From Sporosarcina psychrophila (GTDB lineage Bacteria; Bacillota; Bacilli; Bacillales_A; Planococcaceae): DNA of 64,000 nucleotides. Numbering within the stretch: position 1 is the stretch's first letter; every line of letters begins with the position of its first letter. The notes below the pieces were generated by a model. It saw only the letters and a list, made by a program, of their open reading frames with translations. It did no database searches and was not told the DNA's origin. Positions 11,294-19,873 of this stretch are shown here, piece after piece. Position numbers and translations under genes: made by a program. The DNA is taken from positions 3,781,001 to 3,845,000 of the forward strand of contig NZ_CP014616.1 of assembly GCF_001590685.1 (NCBI RefSeq), written 5' to 3'.

Positions 11294-12847
11294 TTATTTT
11301 TGAAGTGTTTCGAGTAAGTAATAAACCATTTTAGAACCATGTGCGCGTGTCGCGTTTGCTTTTGGTTCGAATAGTTGTTTACCTTTTACTTCTTTACCGC
11401 CAATGATACCAAGACCAGCTGCCAAGTCGACAGATGTTTTTGCATATGCAGTAATGTCTTTCGCATCTGCAAACGCAACATCATTTTTCACGCCTTCTAG
11501 TACACTTGCATCTTTGTATTCAATTGCACGGATAATCATAGTAGCCATTTGTTGACGTGTGATTGCTTCATTCGGACGGAATTTCCCATCAGTTACGCTG
11601 ATGATACCTGCACGGCTTGCCGCTTCAGCTTCGTAAACGATCCAGTCCATGTTTTTTGTTACGTCAGAGAATGTTCCTTTATAATCTTGTTTCGGAAGTT
11701 CAAGTGCACGTGACAATAGGATGGCAAATTGTGCTCTTGTAATTTGATCATTTGGAGCAAACGTTGTAGCCGTTTTTCCTTTAACGATTTGTTTTGATGC
11801 AAGTGACTCGATGTAAGGTTTTGCCCATGTTTTGTCGATATCTTTAAATGTTACGGGTACTACTTCAACAGGCGTTTCTACTTCTTCACCAGGTACTTCT
11901 TCTATTACAACTGGTTTAATAGTTGCTTTGTCAAAAGCAAGACGTACAGAATAGTTCCCTGTGTGGTTCGCTGCTGCTACAAATACTGTGAATTTAGCAT
12001 TGATAATTGTTGATAAATCAGCTACTTCAAATTCAACAACTCTTGTGTTTGCTTCTACATCTGTTTTTACAACAGTTGTATCTACGAATTTACCAGCTTG
12101 TTCTACTTGGAAAGCTGTAATTTGTTCATTGTTCGTAAGTGTCATTGTAACAAGGTTTTTACCGTCTTTCACAGAAAGTGCTGCTGGTGTTTCAAGGTAT
12201 CTAGTCATTGATGAATCTTTATCTTCTTCTTCATGCAATGCTTTGTAATCGATTGTATATGCACCGTCTTTAATTACTTCTGGTGCTGGTGTTACGGGTA
12301 CTTCGGGAGTTTCCGGTTTTTCAGGAGTTACTTCCGGTACTTCCGGTACTTCTGGTACTACCGGAGTTTTGCTGTCATCGAATTTCAAACGGATATCATA
12401 GCTGTGGTCATACTCGCCTAAGCCTGGTACACCCGTTACGATAATATGGATTTTAGCATTCAATTCTTTACTAAGATCTTGAACTTCAAATTTAACAAGT
12501 CTAGTATCCGCTGCCTTATCTTCACTGATTACTTCTGCATCTGCGAAGTTTGTTTCTTTAAATGTACCTGGTTGTTTTGTTTGGACTTTCAGTGACTGCC
12601 ACCACTTACTGCTTAATAATGTTACGTATGCGTAAGTTTTACCGTCTTCAACAACAATTTTCGCAGGGCTTTTCACATATTGAGCTGTTGCTGATTTATC
12701 ATCATTTTCAACTTGCAATATATCAAGTGGTAGTTCAAATTCTTGTTTCACCGGTGTAGTTACTTCAGCTGCTTCGAATTGGCTAGCAGGTAGTACAGTA
12801 AATAGAACGAGTAGTGCTGAAAATAACATCATTAGTTGCTTTTTCAT
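11294..12847 (-). CDS. Two-NEAT-domain heme protein with three SLH cell-wall domains
   Basis: This secreted protein has 517 residues. After a signal peptide (about 1-25) come NEAT1 (about 33-155), a Pro/Glu linker built on PEVPEVPEV, NEAT2 (about 195-310), and three SLH domains to the C-terminus (about 335-515), ending in RAHGSKMVYYLLETLQK. NEAT1 has both heme motifs (SATAQY and YDHSY). NEAT2 has SSMTRY, but HTGNY stands where YxxxY is expected, so the residue aligned with the heme-ligating Tyr is His. SLH domains bind pyruvylated secondary wall polymer, so this receptor should sit in the S-layer zone without a sortase. The ATG start follows AAAAGGGG. Confidence 0.9.
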   Translation of the reverse strand: MKKQLMMLFSALLVLFTVLPASQFEAAEVTTPVKQEFELPLDILQVENDDKSATAQYVKSPAKIVVEDGKTYAYVTLLSSKWWQSLKVQTKQPGTFKETNFADAEVISEDKAADTRLVKFEVQDLSKELNAKIHIIVTGVPGLGEYDHSYDIRLKFDDSKTPVVPEVPEVPEVTPEKPETPEVPVTPAPEVIKDGAYTIDYKALHEEEDKDSSMTRYLETPAALSVKDGKNLVTMTLTNNEQITAFQVEQAGKFVDTTVVKTDVEANTRVVEFEVADLSTIINAKFTVFVAAANHTGNYSVRLAFDKATIKPVVIEEVPGEEVETPVEVVPVTFKDIDKTWAKPYIESLASKQIVKGKTATTFAPNDQITRAQFAILLSRALELPKQDYKGTFSDVTKNMDWIVYEAEAASRAGIISVTDGKFRPNEAITRQQMATMIIRAIEYKDASVLEGVKNDVAFADAKDITAYAKTSVDLAAGLGIIGGKEVKGKQLFEPKANATRAHGSKMVYYLLETLQK

Positions 12848-12869
12848 TCGTTAATCCCCTTTTAATGGT

Positions 12870-13514
12870 TTATTTTTTTACTTTCTTCGCGGAACTGAAC
12901 TTGCGCACAAAAATAATCGCAATGATAGCGATTATTGCGAGCAATACATAAATAAGTGCTGTGCTACTTGTTGACTCATCTTTCTTTTCAATCGTGTCAA
13001 CAGATTTTGATTCGGCAACAGGCGTATTAACAACAACCGCAGGAGCGTCTGTCAATTCCATCGTTTCTACATCTAGATTCAAACGGACCGAGTACTTGTG
13101 ATCATACGACGGCTCCATCTCTTCAATGACAACATGCATTTGTAACAGCAACGGCTCTGTACTATCTCCGTCTACTTTAAATGCAATGACGCGCTTATCA
13201 TTCTCAAGATCTTCACTGACCATATTCACGTCAGCAAATGATTCACCATTTGCCGATTTTATGAATTTAATCCATTTAGCATGGTTCACTGTGAATTGTA
13301 AATACTGCCCGTCTTTATCAATCGTCAGCGTTGCCGGTTTTTCAAAATAATCATTTGCAATCGATACGGAATCATTCTCAGCTTGCAACATTTCGTAGTC
13401 GACAACATATGTACCATCCGAGAGTTCGGCTGCGTGAGCATTAGGTGTATAAGAACCAAAAACAACACTAAAAAAAATGAGTAATGAAAGTGGTATGGTT
13501 AATCGATGTTTCAA
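12870..13514 (-). CDS. Single NEAT-domain membrane-anchored heme protein (IsdC-like position)
   Basis: This is the first gene of the heme-uptake operon, with 214 residues. A signal peptide (about 1-29) is followed by one NEAT domain (about 32-145) with SIANDY and YDHKY, both heme-contact motifs intact. A short linker, a transmembrane helix (about 185-204) and a Lys-rich tail follow. The start is TTG, with GGAGGAGG 9 nt upstream. By analogy with IsdC it would carry heme through the wall to the binding lipoprotein, but no sortase B signal is visible and it seems anchored by its membrane helix. A Fur-like box and a sigma-A promoter lie directly upstream. Confidence 0.87.
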   Translation of the reverse strand: MKHRLTIPLSLLIFFSVVFGSYTPNAHAAELSDGTYVVDYEMLQAENDSVSIANDYFEKPATLTIDKDGQYLQFTVNHAKWIKFIKSANGESFADVNMVSEDLENDKRVIAFKVDGDSTEPLLLQMHVVIEEMEPSYDHKYSVRLNLDVETMELTDAPAVVVNTPVAESKSVDTIEKKDESTSSTALIYVLLAIIAIIAIIFVRKFSSAKKVKK

Positions 13515-13554
13515 AACACAATACCTCCTCCCTCCACACGGGAAGAATCCATAG

Positions 13555-13612
13555 TGAGAACAATTATCATCTATTACTCTTCCTATAATAGCTTATAGAT
13601 TTGTGTTGTCAA
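13555..13612 (-). promoter_or_regulatory. Sigma-A promoter with Fur-like box of the heme-uptake operon
   Basis: On the minus strand, TTGACA (13607-13612) and TATTAT (13585-13590) are 16 nt apart. Just downstream, 13555-13569 reads TGATAATTGTTCTCA, which matches 12 of the 14 defined positions of the TGATAATnATTATCA Fur core. A repressor bound there would cover the transcription start. This fits iron-limited expression of the NEAT and transporter genes. Confidence 0.75.
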
Positions 13613-13689
13613 ACAACTTGCAAAGGCTTTCACAAACTGTTCACATGTGTGGTGACAGTCATCACAACAATCCTGACACAATTCAAAGA

Positions 13690-13732
13690 AAAACCCCCTC
13701 ATTGTCAACTATGTGACATTAAGGGGGTTACT
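13690..13732 (-). terminator. Terminator of the sortase operon
   Basis: On the minus strand, AACCCCCTTAATGTCA pairs imperfectly with TGACAATGAGGGGGTT, followed by TTTCTTT. It lies just after the sortase gene. Confidence 0.85.
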
Positions 13733-13747
13733 GATTTCTAAGGTTCG

Positions 13748-14365
13748 TTATGGTGTCACCGCATCCACTCTCTTCGCTTGGACTACAAGTCTATATTTGT
13801 TCGAGTTCGCAGGATAGCACGTAATTAGCGAGAGCAGCGCGACACCTTTTTTTCGGTCAAGGACATTCACTTCATTCGGCTTGACCACTTTCACATCAAA
13901 CACTTCGAATTCCATGGATTCTTCAACTGTTTCATAAATGAAGCGAGTACCAACTTCAACTTCATGAAGACGATTAAAGAACGCACCAAACACATGGGCT
14001 TGGTGACCTGCGATAGCATAACTGCCATCTAACTCACCTGGCTCATCCATATCCGCTACAGCACCCAACGCTCTACTTAGGCTAACCGGATCAGCTCCAT
14101 ACAGCACTGGAGACTCTAGATTGATGACGGGAATGGACAATACCCCTTCAATTCCACTGGATTCTTGTTTTTCCCCACCAGAAGGTCCTTGTTCATCAGT
14201 TGTTATAGTCCTATCAAAATCGGCTTCCGCTTTGACCGAATCGAAAGCATCTAAAAGGTGGCTTTGCTGCTGTTTGCTAGTCATATTTCCCGCAATCAAC
14301 CACACCAGCAAAAAAATGCTCGTCATAATCATAACGTTTCCAAGCCATTTCATTGTTTTTTTCAT
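13748..14365 (-). CDS. Sortase, probably class D
   Basis: This membrane-anchored transpeptidase should attach LPXTG proteins to peptidoglycan. It has 205 residues with one N-terminal signal anchor (about 8-27). The catalytic triad is visible: His121 in AIAGHQAH, Cys183 in LLSLITCYP and Arg192 in NKYRLVV. The substrate-like LPKTG protein is encoded directly upstream in the same operon. It is separated by a terminator and a Fur-controlled promoter from the NEAT genes, so it is not obviously the sortase of the heme system. The ATG start follows AAGGGAGC. The class D assignment is by general resemblance and is less sure than the sortase call itself. Confidence 0.9.
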   Translation of the reverse strand: MKKTMKWLGNVMIMTSIFLLVWLIAGNMTSKQQQSHLLDAFDSVKAEADFDRTITTDEQGPSGGEKQESSGIEGVLSIPVINLESPVLYGADPVSLSRALGAVADMDEPGELDGSYAIAGHQAHVFGAFFNRLHEVEVGTRFIYETVEESMEFEVFDVKVVKPNEVNVLDRKKGVALLSLITCYPANSNKYRLVVQAKRVDAVTP

Positions 14366-14402
14366 CTACGCATCCGCTCCCTTGCTCTTGAAATCACTTT
14401 GA

Positions 14403-16055
14403 TTAATGAGCAAATCGACGGATACCCAGTCCAGTTGCAAGAAGAAGCAAGGCTAGTAAAGAAAGGATTATACTATCGAAAAACCCTCCCGTTTTTGGCA
14501 ATACTTGTCCCATTCCATTGCTGGATGGAGGATTTTGGTTCATGCCAATTGTATCTATTGCAACAACTTCTGAAATGGCATTAGAACCAGTTGCGGCCCA
14601 TACTATACCATCAGTTTCCTCCTCTGATGCTGAACTGGCACTATCTTCACTGTGTGTTATTCCGACTGTATCGTCACTTACGCCCTCTGTATTTTCATTC
14701 AGTGTAACTTCCTCGGTCACAGTACTCGGCGTTTGCTCCTCTATATTTACATTGGGTGACACACCATCTGCGTCAGAGCCTGGTTTTAAACCGGTCACAT
14801 CTTCAGTCTTAGGTGGTGAAACTGTTTCTTCATTTTGGGTTGCGACATCTCCACCTTCATCTGGCGTTAAGCCAGTTGCATCATCTATAGGTGGAGTGAG
14901 TTCAGTATCTCCTTCGGTTAAACCGGGCTGCTCCACAGCAGCAACGGGCTGAATAGTTTCATTTGTTAGGATATCGACGTTGATATTTCCAATTGTATCG
15001 TTCCCAACAATTAATGAAACACCGCTATGTTTAGTAGATGTCATATTTCCATCTGTGTTCCTGTCTAGCGTAAGAACATCAACTGAAGTTTTATCTAATA
15101 ACCCATCATCTAAATCGGATTGTAGCAAACCGGATGACAATGATGTAGTTTCCTCAGCGTTTTTATAGTGACTATCCAAAACGCCTGCATGTACTTCTCC
15201 GAGTACTGGCAGATCTTCTGCATTCAACTCTACTAATCCACCATCATACGATGAGGTTTCATCGCCTGACTGTGCATCTGAAAGAAGAACATCCAACTCG
15301 ACTTCGTTTGTGATCGGCGTCGATAAGTCGATCGATGCGAGTGAGCTTTTGCTTGCAGCAGAGTTCTCATCTTGCATGCTGCTTTGCTCCACGACGGAGA
15401 CATTCAGATCGTCGATTAGTCCACCAAGTGAATCGTCATCGGCTTGGATCAAACCAGATGACAATGATGTACTTTCCTCAGCGTTTTTATAGTGACTATC
15501 CAAAACGCCTGCATGTACTTCTCCGCGTACTGGCAGATCTTCTGCATTCAACTCCACTAATCCACCATCATACGATGAGGTTTCATCGCCTGACTGTGCA
15601 TCTGAAAGAAGAACATCTAACTCGACTTCGTTTGTGATCGGTGTCGATAAGTTGACCGATGCGAGCGAGCTTTTGCTTTCCGCCGAGTTCTCGTCTTGCA
15701 TACTGCTCTGTTCCACGACGGAGACATCCAGATCGTCGATTACCCCATTAGGATTGGTCAATTCTACAGTTGCAAGGGCAGATTTCTGTTGATTATCCTC
15801 TCCTACATCGCTGGTATTCGCAGAGACTGGACTTTTTGCTGGAATCTGTGCTTTCAGGTCTCCTAAAATTGGAACATTATCTGCTTGAATATCCACAATT
15901 GTTGCCTTATCTTCCTTGTCATTCAGTAGGTTAATATCCAAATTCAACGAGTTATCTTCTCCTGGTTCATCCGCATTCACAAATGAGGGGGAGAAGCTCA
16001 GTGTCAAGCACATCCCTAAAGTGACCCCAGTATACTTCATCCAATTGTTTTTCAT
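14403..16055 (-). CDS. LPXTG-anchored acidic repeat surface protein
   Basis: This wall-anchored surface protein of unknown function has 550 residues. A signal peptide (about 1-28) is followed by acidic Ser/Asp/Glu-rich sequence and a C-terminal sorting signal: LPKTG at about residues 519-523, then a hydrophobic stretch and RRFAH. A block of about 100 residues (from DDLNVSVVEQSSMQ to HYKNAEE) occurs twice. At DNA level the copies are 324 bp apart and nearly identical. No catalytic or ligand-binding fold was recognised. It sits between a secreted protein gene and the sortase gene and is probably that sortase's main substrate. The ATG start follows AAGGAGAGG. Confidence 0.85.
   Translation of the reverse strand: MKNNWMKYTGVTLGMCLTLSFSPSFVNADEPGEDNSLNLDINLLNDKEDKATIVDIQADNVPILGDLKAQIPAKSPVSANTSDVGEDNQQKSALATVELTNPNGVIDDLDVSVVEQSSMQDENSAESKSSLASVNLSTPITNEVELDVLLSDAQSGDETSSYDGGLVELNAEDLPVRGEVHAGVLDSHYKNAEESTSLSSGLIQADDDSLGGLIDDLNVSVVEQSSMQDENSAASKSSLASIDLSTPITNEVELDVLLSDAQSGDETSSYDGGLVELNAEDLPVLGEVHAGVLDSHYKNAEETTSLSSGLLQSDLDDGLLDKTSVDVLTLDRNTDGNMTSTKHSGVSLIVGNDTIGNINVDILTNETIQPVAAVEQPGLTEGDTELTPPIDDATGLTPDEGGDVATQNEETVSPPKTEDVTGLKPGSDADGVSPNVNIEEQTPSTVTEEVTLNENTEGVSDDTVGITHSEDSASSASEEETDGIVWAATGSNAISEVVAIDTIGMNQNPPSSNGMGQVLPKTGGFFDSIILSLLALLLLATGLGIRRFAH
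15130..15780. repeat. 324-bp direct repeat inside the LPXTG gene
   Basis: Two near-identical blocks in register 324 bp (108 codons) apart; for example GATGACAATGATGTA occurs at 15133 and 15457. Only scattered substitutions separate them, which suggests a recent in-frame duplication. Confidence 0.85.
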
Positions 16056-16076
16056 TATTATTCCTCTCCTTTTTTA

Positions 16077-17372
16077 TTATGTTTGTTTCACATTAAAAAA
16101 AGGAGTTTGTTGCGGCGGTTGCCCTGGAGGAGCATGTGTCCATTGAATCATCGCATGGTCATCTGATGCCATCCATTGCCTACCATTTGAAATAAGTAAT
16201 AAAAATACATCAACTACTACCCCAAAACCTAAATCATTGTGTCCACTTATTTGTAATGGAGAAGTTGCTATTGAGGACATGGACGATGTTATGGTAGCTA
16301 CCGAAAGATCTTTCCATTTTTGTCGGGGCTCGGTTGGCAGAGTAGACTTTTGATCCACCTCTTTTTGGAAGTTAACAGAGTCACCACCCGTATAATTTGT
16401 TAGTTGAGGCGCTACTATTTTCATAGAAACGAGATTTAAAGGATCTTTTGAAATAGGAAGAGCACTAACTATTTCCGATTCATCAGGAAGTCTATTCGGT
16501 CTATCACTAAGGCCTGTCTGTTCTTCCATTACAGGGTCCTCCTGTTTAATCAAATCAGTTGTTTCTTCCACTAGAATTATACGTGTTGCGTTTATTTGTC
16601 TTTGGTAGGATTTATCGCTCTCCATACTCATTGTTCCGCTATCATTTTGTGGTTCTTTACTTACCGTCTCGTTAGTCTCTACAACTGCATCTATTGGAGT
16701 ACTGTCCGGATTTTTTTCTGTTTCATCTGCAACTGGTTTTACCTGAATTGGTAGAACCGAAGAAACCGTCTCCTTAACCGTATCTCCAACTTCCTTTACA
16801 ACCGGGGTAACAACAGGGACAGTCGGCAATTCAGCTACAACAGAATCCACTGTCAGATTGACCGTTTTCAGCACTTCAGTCGTTGTTTGCTTCCCTAATT
16901 CTTTTACTCCTCCAACAACTGGAGCGACCACAGACATTTCCGGTAATTCATTTACGATAGAATCTACAGTATTCGTTACTTCAGTTGACGTAGTTCTAAT
17001 CGTTTCAGTTACTGCTTCAGTCGTTTTTTCCACAACAGGTAAAGTGTTGTCAACCGTGTTTTCTAGTAAACTTTTTGTATTATTTAGTAGTGAAGATTCA
17101 GTCTCACTTTTCGCTGGCTCAGACAAACTCGTAACAGTCTGTTCTGTAAAAACAACTGTGTCTTTAACCGTTTCTCTAGCGCCATGCACCGACTCCTCTA
17201 CTACCATTTCAATTGACTCTGTTGTGCTTTTTAACTCTGCACCGACATTCTTCAAAGTACCAGCCAATAAGCCGTCAGACTTTTCTACCGGCATTTTTTC
17301 ACCATGAACAAAAGTTGGTGATACGAGAAAGAATGTTATACAAGTCACACAAACAATAAATATTTTCTTCAC
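16077..17372 (-). CDS. Secreted Thr/Val/Glu-rich protein of unknown function in the sortase operon
   Basis: A product of 431 residues with a signal peptide (about 1-24) and a low-complexity, probably helical region (about 30-215) rich in Val, Thr and Glu, with recurring TVDSxVxELP and TTTEVxxTVxxT phrases. A non-repetitive C-terminal half follows. It ends with a hydrophobic segment (GFGVVVDVFLLL, about 375-390) and a tail containing APPGQPPQQTPFF. There is no LPXTG motif. The start is GTG, with GGAAAGGTGG upstream. It is the first gene of a three-gene operon with an LPXTG protein and a sortase, so a role in the same surface assembly is likely. No family was recognised. Confidence 0.7.
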   Translation of the reverse strand: MKKIFIVCVTCITFFLVSPTFVHGEKMPVEKSDGLLAGTLKNVGAELKSTTESIEMVVEESVHGARETVKDTVVFTEQTVTSLSEPAKSETESSLLNNTKSLLENTVDNTLPVVEKTTEAVTETIRTTSTEVTNTVDSIVNELPEMSVVAPVVGGVKELGKQTTTEVLKTVNLTVDSVVAELPTVPVVTPVVKEVGDTVKETVSSVLPIQVKPVADETEKNPDSTPIDAVVETNETVSKEPQNDSGTMSMESDKSYQRQINATRIILVEETTDLIKQEDPVMEEQTGLSDRPNRLPDESEIVSALPISKDPLNLVSMKIVAPQLTNYTGGDSVNFQKEVDQKSTLPTEPRQKWKDLSVATITSSMSSIATSPLQISGHNDLGFGVVVDVFLLLISNGRQWMASDDHAMIQWTHAPPGQPPQQTPFFNVKQT

Positions 17373-17588
17373 TCAATTCACCACCTTTCCAAAAACGACT
17401 TAGAGTTTTTTAATAATTCATTTATATACAGATACCCTTTGTTAAATCTACCAAACTACTTAAATGACAATAATAAATTCAGATTAATTTCGTAATAAGT
17501 GAAACCTTTCTGGAATATACTCGTAAATGGTAGTATACTTACAACTTAGTAGGTTTTTTACCAATAATTTGATGGGGGTTTTATTTCA

Positions 17589-18956
17589 ATGAAGAAGATT
17601 ATTACATGGGCATTGGCGTTCGTTTTCGCACTATCGTTCGCATTGCCACACGGATCAGCGGCTGCACAATCATCCGCAATGAAGTTAGTAGTAGATGGCG
17701 TCGAGGTTACTAGCTACGAGCAACCCTTTATGTCACACGATCAAGTTTTAATTCCGGTGGAAGATTTGTTTAAGGAAGCTGGCTATAAAGTTGCTAAGGA
17801 CAAATCAGGTAAAGTTAACGTAACAAACACGTACTTGACTGTTGATTTCAATGCAGCTGCAAGTTCGATTGAAGTAGACGGCAAGAAAGCGGACACTGAA
17901 TTCCCTCTTACTTTGCAAAACGCAGGAAACTATGTTTCTGGTGAGTTTTTAGCAACTTTAGAAGGTTTTGAAGTTGAAGTTTCTGAAGATCAAAAAACGG
18001 TTACCGTTACGACAAACCGTGTACAAGACGTCGCTGCATTCTTAGCAAAATCAGCTGCAGCTGACTTGAAAAGTGTTTCTTCAGCATTAACAATGGACAT
18101 GAAAATGGAGTCATCTCTTGAAGAAAATGAAGCAATCAGCATGCTTATGGATATCAAGATGGACCAAATCAACGAGCCACTATCATTCTATACAATTACT
18201 AAAGCATCAACAGACTTTGCCGGCGAAGCAATTGAAGATATTTCTTCTATGTACCTCACAAAAGATGGTTATTTCCAACAAATCGGTGATGTATGGGTCA
18301 AGCATGATGATGAACTAACAAAAGGTTTACTTGATCTTTCAACACAAACAGATCTACTTGCACAATTAGAAGAGCTACAAAAGAAATTCACTAAAGGCGT
18401 TAACATCTTTGAATACGATGATGTATATGTAATGACACAAACTATTTCTAACGAAGAATTCGCTTCTATGATGGAAGAAGTAACTTCTTTACTTCTAGGA
18501 TCAGGCTTAACTGAACCAGTTGTATCAGAAGATGTAAAAGCTACTCCTGTAACTGAAGAAGCTAAAACTGAAGAAACGAAAGTTATCGAAGAAGTAACTG
18601 TAGAAGCTACTGAAGAAGCAGTTGTCGTTGAAGAAGAGGCTACTGAGGGAGAAATTACTGAAGAAGTAGTTGGTCTTGAGGGTCTAGATTTCAACATCGA
18701 GGAATTCTATGTTGTTTCTACAATCGATAAAAAGACATTGTTCCCACTTGATACATCTGCAGTTGCAAATATTACAATGACGGTGGATGAGGATACAATC
18801 TCTATCAAATTACTTCTTGAAGGAACGTTCAGCAACTTTAACGCAGTTAAAGAAATCAAAGTTCCTGCTGATGTTATCAAAAAAGCAATCAGCATGGAAG
18901 AGTATATGAAACAGTTAGAGTTGGAGTTTGAAAAAGCTGAGGCTTTGAAGAAGTAA
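17589..18956 (+). CDS. Secreted stalk-domain (copper amine oxidase N-terminal-like) protein
   Basis: This exported protein has 455 residues. A signal peptide (about 1-27) is followed by a copper-amine-oxidase-N-type stalk domain (about 30-140), recognisable by LVVDGVEV, VLIPVEDLFKEAGY and the VTVTTN end. The second half resembles the DUF6612/LppX-like fold of Bacillota lipoproteins (LTMDMKMESSLEENE, then IKLLLEGTFSNFNAVKEIKVP). A Glu/Val/Thr-rich insert (about 318-358, with EEAKTEETKVIEE) interrupts it. No lipobox is visible. It stands alone on the plus strand between two minus-strand surface operons and has its own terminator. The function is unknown; a wall or membrane lipid-related role is only an analogy. 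Confidence 0.75.
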   Translation: MKKIITWALAFVFALSFALPHGSAAAQSSAMKLVVDGVEVTSYEQPFMSHDQVLIPVEDLFKEAGYKVAKDKSGKVNVTNTYLTVDFNAAASSIEVDGKKADTEFPLTLQNAGNYVSGEFLATLEGFEVEVSEDQKTVTVTTNRVQDVAAFLAKSAAADLKSVSSALTMDMKMESSLEENEAISMLMDIKMDQINEPLSFYTITKASTDFAGEAIEDISSMYLTKDGYFQQIGDVWVKHDDELTKGLLDLSTQTDLLAQLEELQKKFTKGVNIFEYDDVYVMTQTISNEEFASMMEEVTSLLLGSGLTEPVVSEDVKATPVTEEAKTEETKVIEEVTVEATEEAVVVEEEATEGEITEEVVGLEGLDFNIEEFYVVSTIDKKTLFPLDTSAVANITMTVDEDTISIKLLLEGTFSNFNAVKEIKVPADVIKKAISMEEYMKQLELEFEKAEALKK

Positions 18957-18965
18957 GTAGGTAAA

Positions 18966-19014
18966 TAGGAAAAGCGGAACGAGCTCTGGGTGAGCTTGTT
19001 CCGCTTTTTTGTGC
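18966..19014 (+). terminator. Rho-independent terminator after the stalk-domain gene
   Basis: Arms AAAAGCGGAACGAGCTC and GAGCTTGTTCCGCTTTTTT with a short loop. Confidence 0.9.
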
Positions 19015-19042
19015 ATATTTTATTTATTGAGACAAAATACTA

Positions 19043-19780
19043 TTATCTTCTGTCAATGAGCTGTACAAATGGCAACTCATTCGCGAAGACAGTGTCTTTG
19101 ATGTCCACATTATTAGCCGTATCTGTATTTATATAAGAAAAGTCTGCACTATTAATAATCTCGTTTATCATGTTAGTAATTTCTTCAAATGAAGCGTTTT
19201 CTCTATTCATTCCCAATAATTCCTTACTCACGACTAATCTTTTCTCTTTTCCAAGGTTAATATATTCTTCAGCACTTAACTCGCATAATGCATTGTCTAC
19301 TAAATCATGTTTGTTTGTAGTCGCTAGTATTCTTAAAAAGTCCTGTTCTACAATCTCATTCTTTGGTAGTTCATTCTTGTAACAGTTTAGTTTATGTTCA
19401 AGCAAAGAACGGTGAGGACCGTGCCCACACAATGATATAGTAGATAGCAATTGATCGATTTCTACAGGATTAATTGCTTCTTTCATTTCTAGAACAGAAA
19501 TGAATTCTCCCACTTTTTGCAAATCAATTAAACTCTTTAACCTAAACTCATATTCTTCTTTGTTATCGTCATAATAATAAAGGGAAATCAGAGAAGCTAG
19601 AGGTGTTATGTCCTCTATACTTAATTCAATTTTACTTTCTAAGTTAGTCAATAAAAGCTCAATATCCTTTGTTAAAATATTTTTTTCAACAAATGGGGTT
19701 ATTGATAATTTATTGAAATCGATATTAGATGAATTAAAACCTATTTCACTTAATATTAGTTCAGTTGCTTCTGAAAACAT
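19043..19780 (-). CDS. Hypothetical cytoplasmic protein downstream of the S-layer gene
   Basis: A product of 245 residues, acidic, rich in Leu, Ile, Asn and Glu, with no signal peptide or membrane helix. It appears all-helical (for example ITPLASLISLYYYDDNKEEYEFRLKSL near residue 60). A CGHGPHRSLLEHKLNC segment near residue 125 holds two Cys and two His. I do not recognise a family. The ribosome binding site AAAGGTGG supports the ATG at 19780. It lies just after the terminator of the large SLH gene, on the same strand, and no separate promoter is obvious. Read-through from that gene is possible. Confidence 0.65.
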   Translation of the reverse strand: MFSEATELILSEIGFNSSNIDFNKLSITPFVEKNILTKDIELLLTNLESKIELSIEDITPLASLISLYYYDDNKEEYEFRLKSLIDLQKVGEFISVLEMKEAINPVEIDQLLSTISLCGHGPHRSLLEHKLNCYKNELPKNEIVEQDFLRILATTNKHDLVDNALCELSAEEYINLGKEKRLVVSKELLGMNRENASFEEITNMINEIINSADFSYINTDTANNVDIKDTVFANELPFVQLIDRR

Positions 19781-19829
19781 ATAAAAACCACCTTTGCTTG
19801 AAAATAAACTAAAAAGTAATAAAAGATAG

Positions 19830-19868
19830 AGACGCGCTGTTAATAAACAGCAGCGTCTCTATTTAAAG
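19830..19868 (-). terminator. Terminator of the S-layer-type gene
   Basis: A perfect-looking stem of AGAGACGCTGCTG against CAGCGCGTCTCT-type arms with loop TTTATTAA, followed on the minus strand by a T-containing stretch. It is about 10 nt past the stop codon. Confidence 0.75.
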
Positions 19869-19873
19869 TATTA

